From: Didymodactylos carnosus
Taxonomy: Eukaryota > Rotifera > Eurotatoria > Philodinida > Philodinidae
Direction: 5' to 3'
DNA: 64,000 nucleotides
Assembly (NCBI GenBank): GCA_905250885.1
Contig: CAJNOQ010000190.1
Location: 1-64,000 of the forward strand
Part shown: positions 11,701 to 25,700 of the stretch, piece by piece
How the letters are laid out: every line of letters starts with the position of its first letter
Position numbering within the stretch: the stretch's first letter is position 1
Program-made: the position numbers and the translations under genes
Notes under the pieces: model-generated
Database searches by the model: none
Told to the model about the DNA's origin: nothing
The model's input: only the letters and a program-made list of their open reading frames with translations

Positions 11701-14700
11701 CTTACAATTGAACAAAAGATGTAATTTATTAATGTTGTAAACTTTAATAAATTATAATGGGATGATTAACAAATCGGTTAAACTAAATAGTAACATATAG
11801 AATTTTAAAGAATCATTAAATTAGATAAGTGCACTAGCTAGTGCTGAAGCTGCAACAATTTAAAACTGATTTCCAAAATTATCAAGTAACTAAATAAAAG
11901 TTAGCGCTTAGTGAAAGAAATTTAAGTGTTGATTTTCTGACTTATATCAAGATGCTAAATTATTTTCTAAATTGTATAGGAGATATGAAATATTCTAAAT
12001 TTCGTAAAAATTTTTGATAACTAAGTAAAGAACTAGAAAAGGCAACATTCGATATTTAGTAGTAAATTTGCTAGACAGACAGCCTTCTCTGGTACAGAAA
12101 ACATAACTAATTAGACATGAACCGGTTAGACTAATACTGTCTCTAGCAGAAATACACAGTTTAAAGGACTAGTTGTTCACATTAATTGTCTGAGTGATAG
12201 TCAGATTTGAGATAAAAATAAAAGTAGGAATACGATATACTACAAAGAATGTGATGCATTCAATACAACAAAACATCGTGCCTTTACCTTACCTAAACTC
12301 GTTTTCTGTAGATAAAGCTCAAGAAATATTTTCTGCTATTGCGAAGAGAGAAAAACAGTATTAAATAGGCCAATGATTGATTCAAGTCAATTATTGCGGA
12401 TGATGATTTAATCAGTCGATACATTAATAGAGACTGTTTGATTTTATACGTAAAACAAACTAATAATTATACTATTAACGGCAGAATGTACAAAAATGAT
12501 TCCTATCAAAAACGGATCAATACCATTTATATATAGATATATGTGTGTGTGTGTGATAGAGTAAAAATCTCCAGCGATTATAGTACCACTTAAACAAATA
12601 TATCTAATCAATCGTTATTAGGTACATCTAATTATAAATTCACAAAAGAAATATAATTAAGATGCACTGAACCAACTAAAGATAAGAGTACAAAAGATAC
12701 AACTGAAATTCGGTTAGAATTCGTAGAGATCATAGAGTATATTGTATATTCAAATTGACAATAAACGTATTATTATTTTAGGTTCAACTGTTGTTACATT
12801 TAACAGTACATCGTTCATTGAATATCGTCAAAAAAATTTACAAACTATCAAATATCCATTGAAATTGACACTACGTTTTCGAACAATAGGACGAATTTCA
12901 AATGGTGTTCTACTATCTTTAACAAATCGAAAAGATTTATCACAATCAACTATTCATCCAATAAATAATAATAATAATAATAATAAATTAACAATACCAG
13001 AAATAAAATCACGTTTAGATATTCCAATACCTTATATTGTTATTGAACATTCAACATCAAGAATAGAAGTGACAATATTAAAATTTGATAATATATTAAA
13101 AAATGTCAAGGTAAGTAATATTTAACATTCATTGTCGTTTATAATCAGAGTCAAAATATTGACCTGTTAAAAAATAGTATACAAAGGAATAATCTGTTTA
13201 TATCATTTATATTATCTTTGATTCACATCAATACTAGCTAGTCAGTCTAATATCTACTTGATTCATCACATAATCATTATTAGTACAATAAACTTTTCTT
13301 GTCATATTTATCTTCAATTAATAAAAATAGTCCCTGAATAGACGTAGTTATATTTTTAGTTATTTTCTTCTTTTTTTTTTTTTGTTTTCTAATCAAATAT
13401 ATCTTCTTTCTTTCTTTTTTTTTAGACTAATATTGCACTTATACTGTCAATTCTTCTCTAAATAAAATATTAGGTAGATAAATATTTATTGAATCTCGAA
13501 AATTATATTTGAGAAAATAAAAATTAATGAAATATCATTGAGTTAGTGAAAAAGATAAATAATTAATTTCTCTAGAGTCATGCATTTTCTTGCATTAACA
13601 TAAGTTTTTAATCAAAATTGAACAATTGTTAAAATTTTTTTGTCAAAAAATTCATCAAAAATACACTATAGAATGAGGTAAACATAATTACTAAGATCCT
13701 ATCATTTATAGAGATAGATAAATCATGAGGCTGTTTAATCATTTTTACAAATCACTAGCAGAACAAAAGAATAGTTATTTGTTTCTATCTTTTGTGGATA
13801 TGCAATGCAATCTAGGCAAACAAATATTGTATAATTTTGTTATCGATCTCAATTTCTTTTTTCTTTCTTGGTCACTTCTCCTTCTTCTTCTTCTTCTTCT
13901 TCTTCTTCTTCTTCTTCTTCTTCTTCGGTTTTTCTTTTTTTTTTGTCATAGTTAATCTATATTCTCATTAATTTTAAACAAGCCTTTCAAAAAAAAAAAA
14001 ACACAGAAGAAAATTTCTCGTGTTTTTCACGCACCACCTAGCATGATAGTGAACGGGCGGAAAGAATGCAATTTGAACATATATATATGTTTTATCGTTA
14101 TTTCTTGTTCATCTCGCTTTTTCTATTTATTTATGTCATTTGACGTATTCTTATATTAATATTCTAAGTTCGATTTCTTTCTCTCTCTCTTACTCTCGAA
14201 ACTAGATTTCCTTTTCATTAGATAAGCACACAGTTTAAACAACAACAACAACAGCGACAACAAAAGAAAAGACAATTTATAATGACATTATAGTTTTGTT
14301 TCTTTTCATAGATGGGTCGGAAAAAATGAGAACACGAAGTGTTATTTTTTCCTCTCTCCAAGGTCTTTTTATATGGTCTACACATAAAAAAAAAAATCAC
14401 GTTACACGTATTGATTAAGATAGGGAAGGGAGGGAGAGAGGGAGAAATGAGTATATTATTGCAAATATTGAAATATTAAAATACAAATTTAATTTGATAA
14501 TAATCGTCCATGACATAACGAACGATAGATATATTTTATTAAGCAATTGAATTTGAAAAAGAAAAAAAAAGAAAAAACGGATTTTTGAGCAGTTATCGGA
14601 TACATGTCTAGAGAACGAAATAAACAATGTGTATCATCATATATAAAGAATTTCTAATGACAATTAATGCGCATGCTCAACGCAAATGAAAATGTATTTA

Positions 14701-17700
14701 TAATAAATTATAATTTGATGGATCTCTATAATCATCGTGATGATACTTACGCGTTAAAAAAATTCTAGCTTGTGTTGAATGATCTCAGGCATCAAAAAAA
14801 CATCTAGTATCGCCCGATTCATCTAGATTACTAGATTTTTACTCGATTGCAACTATTGGGTAACGACCGTGGAAATTTCAGCAATCGGGCGATTGCTAGA
14901 TTTCTTCTAGTTTCAACTATCGATTTATCGCCCGCTAATCGATCGATCTAACCATTGCTAGTTACACATGCAGACGCATCTAGTTAAAAGTCCCTTTTCC
15001 AACTAGTAATCTAGTATGACAACTAGTCATGTATCGCCCGATTACAGATAAAATGTATCTAGATTTTTTACATAGGTGATATTTGCTTGGAATAGTAGAT
15101 GTTAGAAGAAAAAATCTTTATGTCATTGAAATAGACTATGTCATTTGTTACTATTCAAACTCTTGAAAAAGACATTAAACAGTCTCTTAGGAACATTTAC
15201 TAAAATATTGTTTATTTTAAAAAAAAATTCACAACATTGAATAATTTTTCTAATCTGACAACATCGAGAATATTTATATAGCCAAAAATTAATTTGTTCA
15301 ATAGTAAAATAGATGTCTTTTATCAAGAAATATTTTGTATTTTTATTATTTTTAGACGATAACTTCTGGTAAAAATGTTAATAATGATAGTTGGCACATG
15401 TTACAGTTTGAAATTGATAACAAAGGTTTACTTAATTTAACTGTTGATGATGATACTCAAACATGTATGTTTTATTAGAAAAAAAAGAACAAAAATATAT
15501 CATTATTAATTGATTATTATTTTCTATGTTTTATTCTACTTTAGATCAAGTGGCGGATAATGTTATTTCAACATGGCATATAAATTCAATATTAGTTGGT
15601 GATACTCGTCGTTTAAATGATTTTATTTGGAAACCATTTATTGGTCATATGGCTGATCTTATCATTAATAATGGTGAACATTTATTTTCATATTTAAATC
15701 GAAAACAAATTCAAGCTTATTCATCATCATTTCAATATACGATGCATGATATTCTAATTGGTTATAGAACAGCATTTTTTAATTTATTAACATTGGATAC
15801 ACAGACAAGTTATATTGCATTTTCTGAACGAGAAGGATTAAATAAAAATCATGGTCGATTAGATTTTTACTTTTTATTTCGAACATTAGTACCAGATGGT
15901 ATTATTCTTTATCGTTATGCTCAAGGTTTAAATGAATATTTTGCTATTGGATTACGAGCAGGAATTATAACATTGTTTATTGATCTGGGTGCGGGTAAAA
16001 GACAAATTGTCTCAGATGAAACAATGAAATTAGCAGATGGAAAATGGCATGAAGTTAAAGTAACAAGAATTGGAACAGACAAGTAGGATAAATATTAAAA
16101 TAAAATAATTTGTTTTTCTAAATAGTTAGTTATTTAGAATTGAGCTAATTGTTGATAATCGTGTTAATCGTTCAACATTATCAACAAATGGAGTTCGAGC
16201 AGCTGTTTCATTACAACCCGTATTATATATTGGTGGAATACCCAATAGTAATATTAATTTAACAGGATCAGGATTAAATGCCCATGGTTTTCAAGGATGT
16301 TTGGCAAGTTTTATTGTCGAAGGCACTGTATTAGATTATTCATCGGCATTAGCATTAAACGGAAAAGTAAAAATGAATGTTTGCTCAGGTATGTACATGA
16401 TTATATAATATTTTAAATAATAATTTTCAATCTTCTATAATCCAAAGAAGAAGAGAGTATATATGTATCTCTGTCTTCATCGAAACATTCACTTTATTGT
16501 GAATATAGAATGGACATCTGTTTCTATAGAGAAAGAGCTAATGTTTGATGGACTAATTACTAAAAATGATCGTAAAGATCAAGTTCAAAGTTTCAAAAAT
16601 TGTCAATTATTTTCAGCAGATGAATTAGATGATGAAGAAGAAGGTAAGATGTACAATTTCAAACGTTGATAAAGATCGTGCAAAGTATATCGTTGTGTTT
16701 AGTATTTTCAATGTTTACTAGCTTTCGATTGTGACCTTTTGATAAAGGAGAAAAAATTTTAAAACAATTTTATCAATAGTTTTTTCATCTTTTTGGCTAA
16801 TTTTCATTGATTTTATTAGCTTTTCTTGGTTTTCCTAAATTATTTTCAAAAAGAAAAGAGACTCAATCGGAAGTCAGACTACTTATTGTGATATTATTCT
16901 ATATTATATCATTGTTATGAATTCCCATTAGTTTACTCTCAGCTTGTTAGATGTAAAGTGAACTTTTAATGTAATGACGCAAGCATTTTCTATAGATATC
17001 TCATATGGTGCACTATTATTATCCGCATGCAAAAAAAAAGCAAAACGTTAGAGAGTATATTTTCCTTTTATTATAATCGTATATTTGCACTTTGAAAACG
17101 TAGAAACGTATGCACATGGAACACTTTGCGTTTTGTAAATATTTCAATAATTTATAATATAACAATAATAACAATAATATTGCATAATTTAGATTTGAAT
17201 AAACTTTGTTATGATTTTACATGTATTCATTATGGTTATTGTACAACAGCAAATGATGGACCAATATGTGATTGTTTAGAAACAGCTTATACGGGAGAAA
17301 GATGCCAACAATGTAATGTTTTGAAAGATTGAAAAATAAGTATTTATTTGTTGTATGATCTGCTCATATTTAGATCCAAAAGGTTTCTATTTCGGTAGAA
17401 ACAATAATCCAGGTTCTATTGTTTATCAAAATCATCCTCGTACTACAGAACGAGATACAATTGTTTTCGGTTTACAAACGTTATCGAATACAGCACAAAT
17501 ACTTCGATTAGAATCTGATTCAAATATGTATAATATGGAATATGAAATTGTATGTTGGTTTTCTTAATAAATCTCTCTCTCTTTTATAATGAAATTATTT
17601 ATTAAATATTTTTAAAGGTTCGTGGACGATCATACATCAAGTTAAATTTAGGCGATAAAAATTCTGATGTATATTCAACATCTACTCATGTAACCGATGG

Positions 17701-20605
17701 TGCCTATCATGCAATTAAAATTGTTCGAGAAATGTCGACTATTGAATTATACATTGATGGTGTGAAAATTAATCTCGAAGGAGGCAATAGTAAGTTTTTT
17801 ATTCTTCATTTCTCGAAGAAAAAATAAACTTTCAAAAAAAATTTGTTTATTTTATTCTTTTATTCTATTTAGAATACGAAAAACATCTTCAACGTCAATT
17901 TGTAAAGCAAGTACGCATTCGGATCGGTGGTGAAAAAAATTGGAATGGTATTATCGCAGGTATCTTTCAATGAATATTTTACAAACGAAATCTCATATTA
18001 ATTCGTTTTTGTTTGTTTTTTTCTTATGTAGGTCTTTCACACAATCGTCAGTCAATATTTGACAGTTTGAATGATGTGTTACAACGAAATGGCGATGTTG
18101 AAGATGTTTATCCCGATCCATTTATTGGCCATTTTATATTAGTATCTTCAAAAATAATGACAATATCAACATCACCACCATCAACACGAACAACAACAGT
18201 TCTAACTACTATCACTAGTGCTACTACTTCATTGAAACCTACTGTCAGAAACGAATTAACTACTTCAACCTATTCGACAAATGCTTTTAGTACAGTGACC
18301 ACTTTGATGATACTGGATCACATCTATCATCCACAAGTGACTATAAATAATAACATATTTTCTCGTACATCAAATTCAACACGTGCATTTCTTTGGTTAT
18401 ATACTCAAATAACTCGTATTGGTACAAAAGGTCTTATTATCGGTTCATTAATTGCATTTACACTTTTATGTCTATTAATAATTATCATTATCCGTCTGTA
18501 TTGTACAAATAAACATCATGGTAAACTACTTACCAATACAAATGGCACAATAAAATCTTCATCACCAAACCACAGCAAAATATCTAATCATAACAAAAAA
18601 ACTTTAAAAAATCTTTCTATTAATAAAAAAACTAAAAAATCTTATGAAAAACTATCGAAAAAAATGCCAATTGCACCACCCGATAGTAAAAAATCAAAAA
18701 AACGTGTACCAAATTTGTTACGTTATGTACATATGGATGATGCAGCTAAAACTGCAGCAATACGTCGTGCATCTGAAGTATCATCAAATCGACTCAATGG
18801 TGGCTATAATCTTTCACACGATCATAATAACAATCATGATAACAATGATAATTCAAATAAATATGTATTTAATGAAGAAAATGAAAGAAATTCCGATTGT
18901 CTATTACCATCTGAACATTGTTGCTATGAAAATTCTTTCAAACAATCACCCTCATTCAAACAAACAACATCACCACCCTTGTTACCATCAAGTTTATACG
19001 GTCAATTAGGACGTCTACTTGCATCTACTGAACAACAGTCAACATCAACATTGAGATCATTGAAAAACAATCACGATAATTTGAGTTCACAAACATACAG
19101 TGTTTCAGCCGTTTATTCATGCGATTTAGCTGAAACATTTGAATATGAACCAATAGATAATAAAAAACAGCAAACAAACGATAGATTATCATCTATGAAA
19201 CGACGATCAATATTAAAAAGTAATCATAACATATTAGAATGTGAATTAACAAAAGAAACATTAAACTTTTTATATGCTAAAAATTTGATTGATTGTTATG
19301 CAATACAATCGATTAATGAACAAATTCTTCTAGCTACAGCAAATAATAATCTTATACAAATGAATCTAGCTCAGGTAGATTATAAATTATTCTTAATTTT
19401 CTTTCTTTAAAATTATTTCTCATTCTCTAGTCTGGTACAACATGTAATATGTTACCGACAACATCTACCGGTGCTTGTCATCAATTATTATTTTCATACG
19501 ATGATACATGTCTAATCGGATTATTTTATGAAGTGACATCAAATATAAATCCATATGCAGTTAAAGTATGTAAAATAGTTTTCTAATACAAAAAAATAAT
19601 GTTCAAATATAATCTTCTCTTCAAGGTGTGGTCTAGTGGAACATTTTGTTCAATTCCCAGTATTCATCCGATTAAATGTGCCGTGGCTGTTCCATCTAAA
19701 TATTCACCAATATTATATATGGCTGGAAAACAAAAATATGGTCGTGGTATCTCACTTGGTTTACTCGAAATTGGTACATGTAGTCTACAACGTGAATTAA
19801 AGTCAGATCCTGAAACACCAATTGGTGATCAAATAAGTCGAATTATTTTGACATCAAATGAAGACTATATTCTTGTTGCTTGTACAGAACATACAAGTTC
19901 ATTTACATGTTTTGTTGTATTTAAAATGTCTACTGATGAATCAACGAATACAGACAATTCAATTTCCACAACAAATATGAGTAATTGTACAATGATCTTA
20001 ACACGATTTGATTGTGATCCAAATTTTACATTTCCAATTGAAAATAATAAAAAACTTATAAAAGAAAATGATATACAAAATGGTAGAATTCTCACTGTCC
20101 TTCGTTCAGGTGATGTAATTGTATGGCAATTGTGTGATGGTGAAATATTATATACATACGATGTTCAACTTCGATCGAATCTTATCGATTGTCAAATGCA
20201 AAATAATCAATTATTATTATTAGCTGAAAATGGTATTATACAAATATGGAATATAAACATTGGACAATTTACATTATTATATGATATTAACGATAATCTT
20301 GTAAGTGTGTATATAGTGAAGATAAATAATCATTACAGTTTTTGTTTTTTTAACATTTTCAGATAAATGGAGTATGTTGGCTAGATGAAAATCACATATT
20401 ATCCGTAGATAATGATGGTCAACGTATTCGTCAATGGAATATACATCGAAAACAAGTAACAAAGGAATTGTTTACACCTCATGGTTCTTTACAAACACTA
20501 AAAACTCATTATTTAATTAAATCTAAAAAACGTTTCATTATTGGCACTTCACCGAATGAACGAAGTTTATTGATGTTTGAAAGTGAAACGATTGATGCTT
20601 CTTAG
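8730..20605 (+). CDS. Neurexin-like receptor with LamG-EGF ectodomain and WD40-like cytoplasmic region
   Basis: Single-pass surface protein, 1,647 aa by my model. Exons: 8730-8882, 10533-11010, 12782-13110, 15356-15464, 15545-16082, 16138-16388, 16509-16643, 17193-17312, 17374-17549, 17618-17789, 17873-17959, 18032-19374, 19431-19565, 19626-20300, 20363-20605; phase closes at every junction. In order: hydrophobic N terminus (possible signal peptide), a region I do not recognise, LamG 1 (DSWHML motif), LamG 2 (DGKWHEV), one six-cysteine EGF-like domain (exon 8), LamG 3, a Thr/Ser-rich stalk, and a membrane helix at about 983-1003. The LamG-EGF-LamG order is neurexin-like, which suggests cell adhesion or synaptic contact. 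The cytoplasmic part is about 640 aa instead of the usual ~55, and residues about 1250-1647 contain WD40-like strands (GDVIVWQL, NGIIQIWNI, QRIRQWNI). Exon 12 alone spans stalk, helix and the first propeller-like strands, so the fusion is not a joining artefact. No PDZ ligand is seen at the C terminus. The first exon is the least certain. Confidence 0.8.
9817..9841 (+). repeat. (CA)n microsatellite
   Basis: About twelve AC units in the first intron of the neurexin-like gene. A short CTT run also lies near 9161-9185 in the same intron. Confidence 0.9.
11011..12781. other. 1.8 kb intron of the neurexin-like gene
   Basis: Starts GTAAGT and ends TTTTAG. This is far longer than the 50-110 bp introns in the 3' half of the gene. 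Two minus-strand frames (11043-11234, 63 codons; 11344-11586, 80 codons) have fairly normal amino-acid composition but match no family I know, so I do not call them genes. They could be remains of an inserted element. Confidence 0.6.
13880..13926 (+). repeat. (CTT)n microsatellite
   Basis: About fifteen CTT units inside the 2.2 kb intron 13111-15355 of the neurexin-like gene. The apparent poly-Leu frame across it is an artefact of the repeat. Confidence 0.9.
14795..15070. repeat. Intronic cluster of TCGCCCGATT and CTAG repeats
   Basis: The word TATCGCCCGATT occurs near 14810 and again near 15032. A related GCAATCGGGCGATTGC palindrome lies near 14880, and ATCTAG/ACTAG words are spread through the block. 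This looks like a small fold-back or MITE-like insertion in intron 13111-15355. The boundaries are approximate and no target duplication was identified. Confidence 0.4.
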
Positions 20606-22743
20606 TATTGTTTTTTATTTATCATTCCAATTATAGTCCTCCAACTGACGAAATAGAATGTTCATGTGATACAAATACATGTCAACAAGTCTTCTTTTTA
20701 ATTGTTTTATTATTGTACGCTCATCTTTTTATTCTGTTATTTTTTTACTAATTTTAATAAAAGCAGATAACTTTTGTACAGAGATATCAGTAAAAATGTT
20801 TATTAAAAATATCTATCTACAAGCATTTTAGTTTCTTTTTTTATCTGATTGAGCATAGTAAAGTTACTTAAGAAATGATAACATTTTCAATTAAATTCTT
20901 CTACATAATTAAAGAAGAAATGGCTTTCGGAGCCGATCACATCTAAGTCTAAAATGACTTTCGAATTTATTAATAATTTAAACATATGTAAAACACGATT
21001 TTTTTATAAATTTCAAACCGATTTATAATCTTTGGAAAGATGTATAGATCTGTTTACAAAGCAAGAAAACTTTTTAATTTTTGATTAAAATTTAAAACAT
21101 TTGTAAAGATAACACTTCTAAAATTTTTAGTGACTGAAACCTTCTAATAAATAGGGAAACGCGTTGAAAACAGTTACCGTTCATCCAGATGATTTATATT
21201 AAATACTCGATCCCGTGGAACGTGAACTCTGGTCAAAATTTTGAGTCTAAAATCTTATGATGAACGCGATCTGGCCGAAAGACGTTAAGAGTAAAAGTAG
21301 TTCTAATGATACAGTTATCAGTAGAAATTGTCGATAGCAGAGTTATAGAATTGAGAAGTTAGCGGCGAAATTTTCTGCAAAACTTTGTTTTTTTTTCCCG
21401 TTAACATCTGTTTTAAGGTCATATCTAAAAAATATGATTTACAAGCCCCATACAAGTAGAAACAGTAGTAGCATAACAGTTGGCCTAATGCACGTTGAAA
21501 AACGCATAAAATTTGAACAACGGATCGTAACATTTTCATCAAACGTCGTCAGTACTCTAAAATTTGTAATGTTGTGTGTTTAAAATGCATAATACTATTT
21601 GCGTACCACAAAATCTCATTAGTGAACATGGTTCTTTTACTTTTTGTTTGTAGACAAAAAAATAGACTTCGAAAGTAAAACTCGCACACATACAGACATA
21701 GCATACAACAACAGCACCAGCATACAGTGAAGGCAAGGGCAGTAGTATAAAAAAAATAGTAATAACAACAACAGATCACATTCCTCTCAGAGCACACACT
21801 AAATCCTTAGAATCATCAAAGTCAAGCATACAGGTTATAACGGAGAAAGTTTACAGGTCGTGATAAAAATTAAACGAGGAAAAGAGCATTGGGCAAAAAA
21901 ATATAGACGAATGAACAAGATAGCACCGGCATTTTTCAACTCTTCCACACACGCTCGCGCACATTGCAGTGAACCGGAGAAAAGAAGTAGAGAGAGAATG
22001 AAAGAGAAAGAGAAAGAAAGATAAGATCACAGAAAAATTAAAAATAAACATAGAGGCCATTTTCTTCGTTTTGTTTGAAAAATACAAAAAACCATTCGCA
22101 GACAAAAGAGATGAGAGAATTACCTAGAGATATAGAGAAAGAAGACGACTGTTTTACAGTAAACGTAGAATCAAATATTTGAAAAAAAAGAAAGAAGAAA
22201 AACATTAAGCCAGAAAATTACTTTTTGGAACGCCGAAGGCTAATTTGAGCTATTCACATTGCATAAAATGTGGTTTGTGCGCGCGTGTAACCGTTCAATT
22301 AGCGTTTGCTGTTGCGTAATACAAGTCTTGTTTTAATAATTGAGAGTTAATAAGGGCGGAAGGGACCATTCACGCACCCATTCAGTAAAACAGCGTACCA
22401 ACATCACGCAAGCACACACGACACTCTCATACAGCAGACAACAAGAGAAAAAAAATTGAGAGAAAACATCATCTTCACCTACTTCTTCGTTGTTTTCTTA
22501 TCGCACTGTTTTTAATTTTCATCACAACAGATGACATATGAAATGTATCAAAAAATATTAATGAATCACCTCATACAAAAGCAGTAACAATAACAAGAAA
22601 AAAGTAGATGAGATGACAAAATCACACCATACGTTACATACACACTCTCTCTCTCTCTTACACAACGCGCATCGCAACACAACAACAACAAAAAAAAATG
22701 ACTCATGATGTTTGTTTTTGATTATGTTTCAAGTGAGTTTTTT
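20606..22743. other. Gap between two convergent genes; no gene seen
   Basis: Lies between the 3' ends of the neurexin-like gene (+) and importin beta (-). Purine-rich runs and GA/CA-rich low-complexity tracts occur at about 21970-22200 and 22640-22690. Short minus-strand frames (21318-21542, 21549-21797, 21851-22105) are Cys/Phe/Tyr-rich by composition and resemble nothing known. A poly(A) signal for the + gene is at 20756. Confidence 0.5.
20756..20761 (+). terminator. Poly(A) signal AATAAA of the neurexin-like gene
   Basis: A canonical AATAAA about 150 nt after the stop codon at 20603-20605, in AT-rich sequence. Confidence 0.5.
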
Positions 22744-25700
22744 TCAACCACTTTTCAGTTTTCGAATTTCTTTAGCCGCCCAAGTGGCTAATGTTTTTGT
22801 TTTCATTATTTTTGAACGTTTTCCTTCTGTTATAAGTTTGTCTATTGTATCGCGTTCAACAAATTGTAACATGCCTTGTCCATATGATGTAACTAAATCA
22901 CCAATCAAACCAATGGTCGCTCCAATAATTGTATCCGATTTATTTGGATCACGTGCAACAACTTCAACAAATTGAATGATAAATGGTAATTGTGCTGTTA
23001 CTAATTGTAAATCGACTAATGGTGTTGACGTTGTACCATTTGGTCCAACAGTCGATGACGGTGAGTTTCTTAAGCCCTGTATGATTCCAGTATATGCACT
23101 TAAACAGCCTTCACGTAAATCATTTAGATAATCAATCATATCATAATCATTTTTTGCTACTTGTGCACGACATGCTTGATTTAATGTGGTTAAGACAACT
23201 TCAAGATATTTTTTAAATTCAGATCCAATAGCTAAGGCAATATCACCAAATGTGCTTAATATTTGTGGTTTAACGGAACGATGAAGTTTATCATCCTAAA
23301 ATGAAATGACCGTATATTGTAAACAGGATGCACGGACGCTGCCAAAGTTGATGTTGATAAAAAAAAGTTCATTACGTAATCACAAACTAAATTTTTTTGT
23401 TTGTTTCAATCGTATTTAGCTTCTCTTCTAAGAACAATTAGGGTCAAACATAAGAAAATCTTTCACTCCAACAAGATGCTAAATGTTCTGTTTGACATCA
23501 AAGCCGTACTTTGACTTATATATTTGGTTTGTCACGCGTCCTTTCTATATAATTAGGTCTAACAATAGAACTACCGAAACTTACACCAAGACATTGTAAT
23601 AAATGTGTCATTATTTGATCACAAACTGGTATAATTTTGTCTAATAACGATCGACTTAAATCACCAACTAATCCAACAGCCGCCGCACATATTTGATAAT
23701 CTGCATGGTTATTTAATGATTCAAATAAATATGGTAATACGTGCGGAAGATACTTAATAAAGTCAGGACCAAGTACTAAAAGTAATAGAGAATACAATAA
23801 AAAACATGCAAATTTGTTGAAAATTACCTTCAACAAGTGTTCCAATAGCTACTAATGCATCTTCATGGACCGAACTAGCTTTGCCATTATTTGACTTTAA
23901 CATTGATAATAGTGCTGTCATTATATGATCGGAGATGATGGGGGCATCATCTGCATGCATTTTACGTAAAACACTCTATAAAAATTTTACAATCAATCAA
24001 TGAAATCTAAAGAGACCATTCTCTTACCTGTAATGTTGCACACAGTAACGATTCAAGATCACTTATTTGTACTCGATCGTTTGGATTAGCTGTATGACTT
24101 TCCATCGAGATAACGTTGTTTAATCTTTCCAATACAGTCATTGTTGTTCGTTGAACAGTTGCATAACAATCCTAAACGATGAATAGATGGATGCACCAAA
24201 AGATATAAATAAGTTATTTCTTACTTTTGGACTATGACGAATCATTTCCATAAGAGCTTCGTAAGCTGCATTGCGTAAATTCGACTGATTACCGTCATTC
24301 CTGATTAGAAAAAAAGATGTATCAACTGAGATGTTACTAGTGAGCACGAAGAGAAAAATGCCATACCTATCCGTAGTTAGGATTAATTTCTGCACGATAC
24401 CTTCGAAATATTGAGATAATATATATGTGTTTGGTGTATCATCATCTTCTGGACATTCAGCATTTTCGTATGCAGCACGTGCCAAGCTCGAAAATGACTG
24501 TAAACAAGATATATTTTATTTTTTTGTCAAAGATGTCATGAGTAAACTACTTACCCAACAGATATTTGTTGCTACACGCGGAACATCAGCCAAACCAGCA
24601 ACTAATGCTGTTAATATTCCACGTAACAAATTATCGTCCATCACGGCTTGTGAAACGAATTCAAATATTCGTCCAATTGTCCATGCCGTTGTATCACGTA
24701 CAGCAACACGTTGATCATGCAATAATTCAATTAAAAATGGAACGGCTTGTTCAGCTATTGGTTTTATACTTTGAACATCGGGACCTTCCATCATTGATCC
24801 TTAAAACAAACAAAGTTTAGGAAAGTTTCAAAGTGAAAGAATCTAAATGTTTACCAAATGCCATAACAGCTGCTTCTCGATGTCTCCAGTCAGTGTGTTT
24901 AATATTTTCACTAACAAATGGAAATACATGTTGAATAATTGTATTTTCTGCACAACTTGCTAATAACATTAAACAGACACCAGCTGCTTTACATGGATTC
25001 CAATCGTCATCATCATCAGTTTCTTCTTGTACAGTGAGACGTTGTAATAGAACCGGAACCAAATATTGTAACGCACCACGCGCATAATAACGACTTGTAC
25101 GTTCGGGCTGACGATTTTGTTCCGCTGCTTCTTGTTGCATAAGTTGGAGTTCATATTCTTCATCACAAACATTACTCCAAAACTCAATACCTTGTAAAGC
25201 AACTTCGTCATGAGATGATTTCATAGCGTCCATTGTTATCTGTGAATAAGAAGCATTTTACAAGTAAAAGAAAAAAGACTTTTTTTGTATACTCACAGCG
25301 AATAATGCTGGACCCATATAATATTCCATGTAATCATAATATAATGTTAAAATTTTGACCAAGTTTTGTAGTGCTGCTACTTGAATCTAAAAAACATTAA
25401 AAAATTGCCTGATCAGTCCTTAGTTCGAAGTTTAAAACTTACTTTAAGATTTGGTGACTGAGTAGCTTCACATACAACTTGCATGATGTAATGTCTTTCA
25501 CTCTAAAAATAAAGACGTAAATCGTTATCATATTTTATGTCAAGCGCGAAATCAATATTCCGTACATCATTTTGAAAGTTATTCTTGGTAAATTCTAATG
25601 AATTTAACATAGCTGTTGTAGCTGCTAGACGGACATTATCGTTCACTTCTTCTTTTCTCATGCCATATACGAGTGCTGTTAAAATAACATTACTTTGTGG

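Noticed and set aside
12066-12155. Short inverted words GCTAGACAGACAG and CTGTCTCTAGC
   Set aside because: Only about 11 matching bases with a mismatch and no longer arms; could be chance.
13725-13955. Frame with a long poly-Leu run that could look like a membrane protein
   Set aside because: The run is a CTT microsatellite inside an intron.
18644-19009. 121-codon frame overlapping exon 12 of the neurexin-like gene
   Set aside because: Out-of-frame shadow: the in-frame product has the membrane helix and continues with correct splice phase.
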